Positions 43,082 through 49,980 of a DNA stretch of 64,000 nucleotides are shown here, piece by piece. Source of the DNA: a virus; IMG/VR virus record IMGVR_UViG_3300042922_001475, positions 62,001-126,000 of that record, one strand, 5' to 3'. The position numbers and the translations under genes were made by a program. The number at the start of each line of letters is the position of its first letter. Position 1 is the stretch's first letter. Below the pieces are notes generated by a model that was not told the DNA's origin, made no database searches, and was given only the letters and a program-made list of their open reading frames with translations.

Positions 43082-44988
43082 TGACACCAAACCATGAAGA
43101 TGAAAGTAATAACGAATTCCAGAAACTAATCAAACATAGTACGTTCGACCTCGATCTGTTCTCTGCTCTTGAGCAGGGCATCAAGGGTCAGGAACAAAGA
43201 GATCTCAACATCATTGAGTTTGCAAACGAAGTGGTGACAGGATTCGACAAGGGACTATTCTTGTCCCAGAAAGTAATTCTAAAGTCCATCTACTCAATTC
43301 CACTAGATGATACCATCGTGGACGAGAAGTTCGAGATGACTGAAAAGCAGCTCATGGATAGTTGGGTTGCTGACCGTAAGACTAACTGGGTCGACCCAGA
43401 GACACTGCTGGTCAAAAAGAATCAACAGATAGCTGAGCTTAACTTAAGCCTAGATCCTAAGAAACAGCTAGCACCGCTAGAAGCATGGCGCTTCCAAGAG
43501 TTGATTATCGAAGCAGGAATGAGAAGCTCAAAGACAACCATGGCTGCTCTCATGACCGCTTATGAGTTCTATAGGTTGATCAAGACAGACAACCCTCAAG
43601 AGTTGTTCGGACTACCTAAGACCTCACTACTGTTCTTCACCGTAATGGCTACCACTGCTGGTCAGGGTGAAAACACGGTATACGGTAACGTTAAGTCTAT
43701 GATTCAGAACTCTAACTTCTTCAAGGAAGAGGAGAAGGCTGGAAGGCTTATCGTTGGTGCCGAATCAATGAAGTACCCTAGCAAGAATATTATTATCTCC
43801 CTAGGTCACTCAAGAGCTGCATCTATTGTAGGTAGATCAGCACCCATTGTGGTATTCGACGAGATCGCCATGTTCGGCCTAGACGATACTGCTGCCGTTA
43901 ACGTATCTGAGATCTACGCCCGAGTGGGCCGTTCAGCAGCTACGTTCGGAGACAAAGCTAAGCGCATCACCATTTCATCTGCCAAGGTGAAGGGCGATTT
44001 CATGGAGGTCCTAGTACGTGATAACTGGGACCGCATCGAGCAGGGTACCTTAGTGTTCTCACTGTCCACGTTTGACGTGAACCCTATGATGAACATGCAG
44101 AACCCCATCATTTCAGGTGACTATCACCGAGACATTGAACAAGCACAGCGCGACTATGAGAACCTACGTCCAGGCTCTATCTCAGGCTTCCTGAACCCTA
44201 CAGTTATTAAGCAGTGCATTTCTCACGAGCCTATGAAGTACTGTCAGTACGAGACTGAGCAAGAAACCGTAACAGTAGATGGAGAAGACAGGACTTACAT
44301 CAACTTAGTGCTTAACGGTATTAAGCGTCCAGACAGCGCTGCAGTCATGTATGCCCACGCTGACCCTGGAGTACGTAAAGATAGCTTCGGACTTGTTATA
44401 GGACATCCAGAGTACTCTAAAGATGGTGTCGTAACAGTCATCGACTTAGTACTAGAATGGATCCCACAGAAGGCCGGTAAGGGTATCGTATACGAAGTTA
44501 ACCTAGACGACGTAGAGTCACGCATCGTAGAGCTGAATAAAGAATTCAGATTCGTACACTTGACCTTTGACCAATGGGAGTCTCACGGTGCTATCCAGAG
44601 ACTGTTCAGAGCAGGCATCCCTACATTCAAGCAGCAGTTCGCTAAGAACAATCAGCTACAGATGTACAAGGCTCTCAGGCAGCGTATGAAGGATGGTCTG
44701 GTTAAGATACCTAACCACCCAACCCTAATCGAAGAACTAGAGAATCTAGAGCTTCGTAATGGTTCAAGGGTAGACCACCCTAAGAACAAAGATAGTCAGG
44801 TTGTAGGTCGTGGTAAGATCTCAAAGGACCTTGCTGACGGACTGGCCATGGTCAATTGGATCATCTCCATTAAGGAGAGAGGCTATGACCGTGACTCAGG
44901 ATTCGCTAACACCCCTGACCAGTCAGGTAACTTTATTAAGACCATTGGTCGTACTAGAGCTGCTGATCTAGGCCAAGGGTGGCGCTAA
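43081..44988 (+). CDS. terL: Terminase large subunit (635 aa)
   Basis: An N-terminal ATPase has a Walker A-like segment A145-G-M-R-S-S-K151-T152 and Walker B IVVFDE (Asp260, Glu261). The C-terminal nuclease has HADPG around Asp428 followed by FGLVIG, the first acidic motif of terminase RNase H-fold nucleases. Walker A is unusual: a phage terminase would normally have G-x4-G-K-[ST], and here it reads GMRSSKT without the second glycine. It couples ATP hydrolysis to DNA packaging and cuts the concatemer. The start at 43081 is chosen over 42964 because it forms a TAATG overlap. It ends against a minus-strand gene, overlapping it by four bases. Confidence 0.87.
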   Translation: MTPNHEDESNNEFQKLIKHSTFDLDLFSALEQGIKGQEQRDLNIIEFANEVVTGFDKGLFLSQKVILKSIYSIPLDDTIVDEKFEMTEKQLMDSWVADRKTNWVDPETLLVKKNQQIAELNLSLDPKKQLAPLEAWRFQELIIEAGMRSSKTTMAALMTAYEFYRLIKTDNPQELFGLPKTSLLFFTVMATTAGQGENTVYGNVKSMIQNSNFFKEEEKAGRLIVGAESMKYPSKNIIISLGHSRAASIVGRSAPIVVFDEIAMFGLDDTAAVNVSEIYARVGRSAATFGDKAKRITISSAKVKGDFMEVLVRDNWDRIEQGTLVFSLSTFDVNPMMNMQNPIISGDYHRDIEQAQRDYENLRPGSISGFLNPTVIKQCISHEPMKYCQYETEQETVTVDGEDRTYINLVLNGIKRPDSAAVMYAHADPGVRKDSFGLVIGHPEYSKDGVVTVIDLVLEWIPQKAGKGIVYEVNLDDVESRIVELNKEFRFVHLTFDQWESHGAIQRLFRAGIPTFKQQFAKNNQLQMYKALRQRMKDGLVKIPNHPTLIEELENLELRNGSRVDHPKNKDSQVVGRGKISKDLADGLAMVNWIISIKERGYDRDSGFANTPDQSGNFIKTIGRTRAADLGQGWR

Positions 44989-45161
44989 CAAGTAAACACC
45001 ACTTCATAGTCTTTATGGAAGACTGTCATCTTATGAGCTATACCTGGAATCTCACATCGGATAGCTGCTTCCTTAACTTCTAAAACTTCACCAAGATACC
45101 CTGCGGCTTTACTAAACCAATGGGTATCTTTTATTATGACAATATCTCCTGGCTGGATCAT
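44985..45161 (-). CDS. Small KOW/SH3-like protein (58 aa)
   Basis: A short frame on the minus strand starts MIQPGDIVIIKDTHW, continues GYLGEVLEVKE, and ends VVFTC. The strands with GxxVxI and GEVLEV spacing look like a KOW or SH3-type small barrel, as does the upstream partner at 45158. Its ATG lies inside the upstream stop (ATGA), so translation is probably coupled. It overlaps the terminase gene tail-to-tail by four bases. Not recognised by name; function unknown. Confidence 0.65.
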   Translation of the reverse strand: MIQPGDIVIIKDTHWFSKAAGYLGEVLEVKEAAIRCEIPGIAHKMTVFHKDYEVVFTC

Positions 45162-45364
45162 ACAGTAAACATCACAGTCAGATCAGCAGGCTTACAGTAG
45201 TAGGCATGACCATTATCGAATGTAACACAGACTGTATAGGGATCCCCCGATGCAGGTGTAACCCATTCGTGGACCTCTACCCTACCGATACTGCCATCAG
45301 GTACGATACAACTATGAGGCTCACACTTACAATTAAAGACTACTAGATCATCTATTCCAAACAT
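45158..45364 (-). CDS. Small SH3/KOW-like protein (68 aa)
   Basis: Not recognised. It has a pattern of short strands (IDDLVVFN, GSIGRVEVHEWV, YTVCVTFDNGHAYYC, ADLTVMF), which suggests a small beta barrel. It contains five cysteines (C13, C15, C19, C46 and C57), a possible metal site. It lies downstream of the reductase terminator on the minus strand and is coupled to the next small gene through ATGA. The ribosome site is weak (TAGG), so expression level is uncertain. Confidence 0.6.
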   Translation of the reverse strand: MFGIDDLVVFNCKCEPHSCIVPDGSIGRVEVHEWVTPASGDPYTVCVTFDNGHAYYCKPADLTVMFTV

Positions 45365-45379
45365 TACTTATATACCTAC

Positions 45380-45407
45380 AAAAAGAGAGCCCCCGAAGGG
45401 GCTCTCA
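45380..45407 (-). terminator. Strong rho-independent terminator after the reductase gene
   Basis: On the minus strand GAGAGCCCC pairs with GGGGCTCTC through a TTCG loop, in RNA a stable UUCG tetraloop. A run of five T residues follows. It lies 11 bases after the reductase stop. Confidence 0.92.
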
Positions 45408-45417
45408 TTTATTATGT

Positions 45418-47694
45418 TTACCTTACAGGACAAGCACCAGTGGCACAAGCTGCATCAAGATCGTCATCAGCAGAGTTAGAACCATTCTCGATAGCGTTGA
45501 GTAGAGCAATATCGATAGCCTGCTGGCCAGCAATACGTTCGTTGTACTCGTCTTCCTCGATAGCCTCATAAGGGGCTAGGTCATACTTATCATTAGATTT
45601 GTTCTGGAAAGAAACACCAATGTAGTCATCCCAGTTATCGTGTAGCTTCTTGAAGAGAGGGAGCCACTCATCATCACCAACCTGAATGGTTGCTGAAGTG
45701 TTGTGGTCAGTCCAGTTCTTCTGAGCAGCTAGATACCTATCAAACTGATCAATGGCTGACTCATCAGCAGCCTTACTCTTAGCAGCGGTCTTCACTACGA
45801 ACTCCACTACCCAGGTGTCGGCTAGATCAAGAATCATGTCCTTGGTGTAGTCGTCTAGCATATCAAAGTGCTTAGAGGTCATGGTGTAGAGATTATCGTT
45901 ACCGGTTACCTTAAATACGTGATCGTGGAACTCTGCAGGGAGCTTAGTCCATCCCTTTCCAAACTCAGGATACACCTTGTAGCCTTGCTGCCTTACAGTT
46001 CTCGCAAGAGCATCGAAACTGTTAATACGAACGCGACGAATAAAATAAGGGGCAAAAGAACGGTGGAAACCACTGGAACAAGCAACCAACTGAGAAAGAG
46101 TACCAGAGGGCTGAACAGTAGTAACCAGAAGAGGACGGGGAATTCCCATCTCGACAGAGTACGTATCAGCTTCCTCATTAGCAGCCTCCCTTAGGTCAGC
46201 AAGTAGTTGATCAGCGTGGACAGTCTTGATATTACCATCTTCGTCAACGGTGTGGACCATACGACCACCAGCAGTAGCTGCATCGAATGCATCCTCGATA
46301 CCAGTTAGATTCACACCTAGTAGGCGGTCACGCTTCTGTACAGCATCCCACTTAGGTAGCTCGATGTCTACGTTAGTAATACGCATACAGTGACGAGTAG
46401 CCTGACGCACTAGTCTCTTAAGCATACCTACATCAAGCATGCCCCCAGTAATAGCTGTAGTCATGAAGACAGTAGCTAGGTTACAGAAGCCACGGTTGGC
46501 TAGTAGGATCTCAGCACAAGGGTTCACACCAGCGAAGTTAGGACGACGCTTAGCAGCAGCCTGAGCATTGATGAAACCAGGCTCGTAGCTATTCTTGATG
46601 CTATCAACCAACTTGTTAAGGTAAGAGCGCTTAGGCTTGCCCCAGAACATGATTGAGTTGTTAGACATGTTACGGTGTTGGGTCCTAGGGTCAGCCCAGA
46701 ACTCATCCTTAGCATGTAGCATCTGATCATCTTCAGCATCAAACAGAGCAATCTGAGCAGTCCTACGGACGCCGCCAGCTACTACATTCTTACCGATAAT
46801 GTTGCTAATATCTAGTACGTCAATAGGACGTAGGCGAGCCATACCGCCATAGATCTCTTCGTGCTGCTTACGGGTCAAAGTATCCCAACCAGTAATCCTA
46901 CGGTTGATATCTAATTCATCTGGACCAATAAAAGGCTCTTCGGGAGCTTCTACAATCACCTGATGAATGAGTTTGAGCATATCTACGTATGACTCAGGAC
47001 CAGAGGACTTACCACCAAAACGCTTTAGACGCTCACCTTGAGGTCTGATGCTATCTACGTTTACAGTAATCTTAGTAACAGTTTTCTCAGCTAGAAGCTC
47101 AAAGAACTTCTGCACACCCTTAGCCCAGCCCTCACGTGAGTCACCAACATAGATGACCTTAGCGGTAGGGTTAAACATCTCATCTTGAACGATAGTCTCA
47201 TCTGCGTAAGACTGATTCCAGTTGTAAGGTTGAACTACTAGTTCGATGTTCTTGTTAAATAGGGGTAGCTTCTTTACATGCTCCCACTCTGTTGAGAAGC
47301 CTACTCCACAGCCTACCATTAGGAGGTAGAACATGTCATGGAAAGACTCAATACTGTCAACAGCAGTAAAGCTACAGTTGTAGTTAGCGGTAGGAATCAT
47401 ATCAATGATGTCCGTTCCACCAACCCACATAGTACGGCCTGAGGGTAGCTGCCTCAGATAAAACATATCATCAAGAGACTGGATAGCCTCCTGCATTAAA
47501 ACTTCTTGTGCTTTAGGGCCTCTGTAAAGGCTGTAACTGTACCTGACACACCTTAGACAGGTCTCTAACCATGTCTCTCGGCGACCCTCGTTCTCTAGCC
47601 ATCTTGAGTATGTTCGTAGGTAAACGAACTCACTAAATGCATTGGGGAACGGGTTAATACCAGTGTACTGTTCTAAAGCTTCTTGACTAAACAT
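45418..47694 (-). CDS. rtpR: Class II adenosylcobalamin-dependent ribonucleoside-triphosphate reductase (758 aa)
   Basis: It converts ribonucleotides to deoxynucleotides using a cobalamin radical. Key residues line up with the monomeric Lactobacillus leichmannii enzyme (739 aa): Cys107 (C119), Cys393 and Glu395 in NPCAEI (C408, E410), Cys404 in GFCN (C419), and the C-terminal pair Cys750-x4-Cys755 (C731, C736). It has QPSGTLSQL. The length and lack of a separate subunit fit class II. Thioredoxin in the same minus-strand cassette is a plausible reductant. It starts behind GGAG and ends before a strong terminator. Use of this enzyme makes phage replication depend on B12. Confidence 0.92.
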   Translation of the reverse strand: MFSQEALEQYTGINPFPNAFSEFVYLRTYSRWLENEGRRETWLETCLRCVRYSYSLYRGPKAQEVLMQEAIQSLDDMFYLRQLPSGRTMWVGGTDIIDMIPTANYNCSFTAVDSIESFHDMFYLLMVGCGVGFSTEWEHVKKLPLFNKNIELVVQPYNWNQSYADETIVQDEMFNPTAKVIYVGDSREGWAKGVQKFFELLAEKTVTKITVNVDSIRPQGERLKRFGGKSSGPESYVDMLKLIHQVIVEAPEEPFIGPDELDINRRITGWDTLTRKQHEEIYGGMARLRPIDVLDISNIIGKNVVAGGVRRTAQIALFDAEDDQMLHAKDEFWADPRTQHRNMSNNSIMFWGKPKRSYLNKLVDSIKNSYEPGFINAQAAAKRRPNFAGVNPCAEILLANRGFCNLATVFMTTAITGGMLDVGMLKRLVRQATRHCMRITNVDIELPKWDAVQKRDRLLGVNLTGIEDAFDAATAGGRMVHTVDEDGNIKTVHADQLLADLREAANEEADTYSVEMGIPRPLLVTTVQPSGTLSQLVACSSGFHRSFAPYFIRRVRINSFDALARTVRQQGYKVYPEFGKGWTKLPAEFHDHVFKVTGNDNLYTMTSKHFDMLDDYTKDMILDLADTWVVEFVVKTAAKSKAADESAIDQFDRYLAAQKNWTDHNTSATIQVGDDEWLPLFKKLHDNWDDYIGVSFQNKSNDKYDLAPYEAIEEDEYNERIAGQQAIDIALLNAIENGSNSADDDLDAACATGACPVR

Positions 47695-47732
47695 TTATCT
47701 ACTTTTCTCCGACTTCTCTAATTCTCTGAGAC

Positions 47733-47761
47733 AATAAAGCCCAACCACTAGAGTAGCTGGG
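47733..47761 (-). terminator. Probable rho-independent terminator before the reductase gene
   Basis: On the minus strand CCCAGCTAC pairs with GTGGTTGGG (9 bp, two G-U pairs) around a TCTA loop, followed by CTTTATT. It sits after the 47794-48357 gene and ~40 bases before the reductase start, so the reductase may need read-through or its own promoter. Confidence 0.6.
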
Positions 47762-47793
47762 TGAAGTATATTTAATAACAACTAATGGTGTAT

Positions 47794-48357
47794 TTACTTA
47801 GCAAATCCATGCTTGCTAAGTCCTGCTTCAAGCTGGGTATACTTAGTACCAAGCCATAATGCCATGTCAGGCAGGTTTACAAAGGACGTACTGGGCTCTA
47901 CTTTAAGTAGTAAATGTCTTCCGTCTAGTCTGATACGAGACTTGTCCTGTTCGATTCGGTGGGACTGGTTTAATTTATTTACTCGGAGAACCTTGGTGAG
48001 CTGCTGGGCTAGAAGTCTAGAACCAGTAGTTCCCATAGGCGAGCCTACCATACTGTTTAATTGTTTAAAGGTCGCTTCACCAAACTGTGACAGAATGTGA
48101 GAAGCGATGGTGTCTATGTTTCCGATAGCCAACCGACCATTAGTGTAGTTAGTTTTAAGATACGATATATCTCTAGCTAAGTCAACTAGTAGTACTGATC
48201 CAATAGCTACTGGAGTGGGGTCTCCCTTAAACACGGGTGAGACTCTGAGAAGGGTCTCTTGATAGTAAACTCCAACCCAATCAACTAGATCGGGTACGGA
48301 GTGAATGATTTCGATCTTCTGATCAGACAGTAAAGGCGAGTTCAAGGTCATCCTCAT
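47794..48357 (-). CDS. Unknown protein in the minus-strand cassette (187 aa)
   Basis: Not recognised. The protein is alpha/beta in character, with helices around VGVYYQETLLRVS and GNIDTIASHILSQFGEA and a basic segment (RVNKLNQSHRIEQDKSRIRL) in the C-terminal half. It overlaps the upstream gene by 35 bases and has two possible starts (48357 and 48351). It lies between the unknown 48323 gene and the reductase. Function cannot be inferred. Confidence 0.6.
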   Translation of the reverse strand: MRMTLNSPLLSDQKIEIIHSVPDLVDWVGVYYQETLLRVSPVFKGDPTPVAIGSVLLVDLARDISYLKTNYTNGRLAIGNIDTIASHILSQFGEATFKQLNSMVGSPMGTTGSRLLAQQLTKVLRVNKLNQSHRIEQDKSRIRLDGRHLLLKVEPSTSFVNLPDMALWLGTKYTQLEAGLSKHGFAK

Positions 48358-48904
48358 AAACTAGAATAGGGTAAGGGGCAGGGCTATGAGCACTACTACC
48401 GACATAAGTACTAGCAGTGGTAACCGATTTCTTAATAGCCTCACGGTCCTCGTCTGTGGTGAAGTCCACCCGGTAACCAGAAATAAGCTTAGGTCTGGTA
48501 AGAGTCTTGTTATCATCATCCAGCTCCAGCACTAATCGAGCACTACTTCGCTGAATGATCTTACCGATCTTCTTGTAGTAGGGAGAAGACTTATCCATAC
48601 AGATGACTAGGTCATTGACAGCAAAGTTGAAGGCTGCTGACACGAAGCCAGCGACATCTACTTCTACGTCTCCCACTTTAACCTTAATAGAGGGAGCACC
48701 AAGATAAGCTGAGTCTATGTACATATTGGAGGGTCCATTGCCTAATCCAATAGGCTGAGCTTGAATTACGATACTGTTATTGGCATTAAGGCTAGCAAGA
48801 GTATTAGCCGCTTGCTGTGCAATAGTTGTACCCTGAGTAGTAACGCCATTAGGTACAATGGCAGCTACCTGCGGTGTCCCATAATTATTATTGGGTATAT
48901 TCAT
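48323..48904 (-). CDS. Unknown protein, Asn/Ala-rich N-terminus (193 aa)
   Basis: Not recognised. The N-terminal 50 residues are rich in Asn, Gly, Thr and Gln (NANNSIVIQAQPIGLGNGPS). Residues ~70-150 are a beta-rich core (SIKVKVGDVEVDVAGFV, ARLVLELDDDN). The end is mixed. It overlaps the upstream SLOG gene by 17 bases and the next gene by 35. It is in a replication and nucleotide cassette but looks more like a virion or DNA-binding protein; no clear evidence supports either. Confidence 0.55.
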   Translation of the reverse strand: MNIPNNNYGTPQVAAIVPNGVTTQGTTIAQQAANTLASLNANNSIVIQAQPIGLGNGPSNMYIDSAYLGAPSIKVKVGDVEVDVAGFVSAAFNFAVNDLVICMDKSSPYYKKIGKIIQRSSARLVLELDDDNKTLTRPKLISGYRVDFTTDEDREAIKKSVTTASTYVGSSAHSPAPYPILVYEDDLELAFTV

Positions 48905-49262
48905 ACGTGATTATTAGTTCTTTGCCAAGCTTCTTGGCGATGTTGATAGACCCTTCGGTCCCTCTAGATAGACCGTCCCAGTATGCTAGTACTAGATCGG
49001 CATCTTTTATAATTAGCTCATTACGGACATGACCGGCAGCCTTACCATACTTCTTCCAATCAGGCAGATGTATCTCTATGCTCCAGCCTAGATGGTCAGC
49101 TGCTTTAGCCCCCATGCTATCTGCACCAGAGGCTCCTCCACTCACAAGTGTAAAGTCTACTGTACCGAAGTAATGTTCCTGTATGCAGGACAAGTGCCGG
49201 AAGATAATAAACTTATCTTTCCAGCTCCTGCTTCCTACTACGGCCACCCTTAGTTGATTCAT
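48888..49262 (-). CDS. SLOG-fold protein, DUF2493/YspA-like (124 aa)
   Basis: The pattern VAVVGSRSWKD, LVSGGASGADSMGAKAAD, LPDWKKYGKAAG, VRNELIIKDADLVLAYWDG and SRGTEGS is that of small SLOG-superfamily proteins (DprA-like Rossmann fold; DUF2493/YspA). These bind nucleotide-type ligands such as NAD or ADP-ribose derivatives, and some occur in phages and in bacterial defence systems. No toxin partner is evident. It is the second gene after the ligase on this strand, overlapping neighbours by 17 and four bases. A role in nucleotide sensing or counter-defence is inference. Confidence 0.82.
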   Translation of the reverse strand: MNQLRVAVVGSRSWKDKFIIFRHLSCIQEHYFGTVDFTLVSGGASGADSMGAKAADHLGWSIEIHLPDWKKYGKAAGHVRNELIIKDADLVLAYWDGLSRGTEGSINIAKKLGKELIITYEYTQ

Positions 49263-49630
49263 ATTGAAAAGACCATCTCTATGTCGTTCTCAGATACGAA
49301 TCCATGGTTCCACATAACTATGGGAGTCTGAGGATCATGAGAGTTAAAGATCTCGTGCTTACTACAATCGAACACATGGTGATAGTGTAGGTAGGCTTCG
49401 TCCTCTTCACAGAGAGCCCACTCATCTGAGCCATCAACCCAGAAACAAGCACAAGAGATCAGTTCAAATATAAGGCCAGAAGGCTTATGTAGGACTAGGT
49501 CCCCCGGCTGGTAAGTGTGCGCCGACTTATAGTCCTGCGGACATTCTGGTTGCTCTGGGTACATGAACCAATGATCGTCGGTATCGTAATGAGTATTTAG
49601 TTCTTCTACTGTGTAGAGAGGTCTGTGCAC
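49259..49630 (-). CDS. Unknown small protein, His/Trp-rich (123 aa)
   Basis: Not recognised. It has several His, Trp and Tyr residues and a segment PGDLVLHKPSGLIFELIS resembling a small barrel strand pair. C-terminal residues (HDPQTPIVMWNHG) are aromatic. It overlaps the downstream SLOG gene by four bases (ATGA) and the upstream gene by 25. The strand-GD-strand style resembles the small genes at 44985 and 45158, which may be a phage-specific family of regulators. Function unknown. Confidence 0.55.
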   Translation of the reverse strand: MHRPLYTVEELNTHYDTDDHWFMYPEQPECPQDYKSAHTYQPGDLVLHKPSGLIFELISCACFWVDGSDEWALCEEDEAYLHYHHVFDCSKHEIFNSHDPQTPIVMWNHGFVSENDIEMVFSI

Positions 49631-49980
49631 TTGTGAGCCTCTATAAGAGCTTGTACTTTCTCAAGGTCTCGTAGTGCATCTAGTACAGTCGAGGCCTCTT
49701 CTAGGCCATCCTGGACCATCAATTCATGCACCCACTTGAGTGCTGATTGAGTATTAGGATGGAAGGGGCGGGGAGCCTGAACCCAAGGTCCATAGTCCCC
49801 AGCCTTCACAAAGTCATACTGAGTGACCCCATCTACCTTTTTGGGTATCTGAGCATCCTCTACATAACGCTTGCGCTTATGCACAACCACATTGAGTCTA
49901 CCTGACTCTACACCTAGACCGTAGTACCCGTCTTCCCAGACAGGCTTTACGATAGTCTTCTCTTGTTCTTTCTTCGACAT
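49606..49980 (-). CDS. Unknown small protein (124 aa)
   Basis: Not recognised. It starts with a Lys/Glu-rich segment, then a small beta part (GYYGLGVESGRLNVVVHKRK) and a C-terminal helical half (LKWVHELMVQDGLEEASTVL, ALRDLEKVQALIEAHK). Its ATG shares a base with the ligase stop (TAATG at the 49980 junction), so it is translated with the ligase. It may be a regulator or partner of replication enzymes, but there is no motif to support any specific role. Confidence 0.55.
   Translation of the reverse strand: MSKKEQEKTIVKPVWEDGYYGLGVESGRLNVVVHKRKRYVEDAQIPKKVDGVTQYDFVKAGDYGPWVQAPRPFHPNTQSALKWVHELMVQDGLEEASTVLDALRDLEKVQALIEAHKCTDLSTQ

Noticed and set aside
45868-46194. Plus-strand frame inside the reductase gene
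   Set aside because: It is antisense to a conserved, fully aligned reductase region and has no ribosome site.
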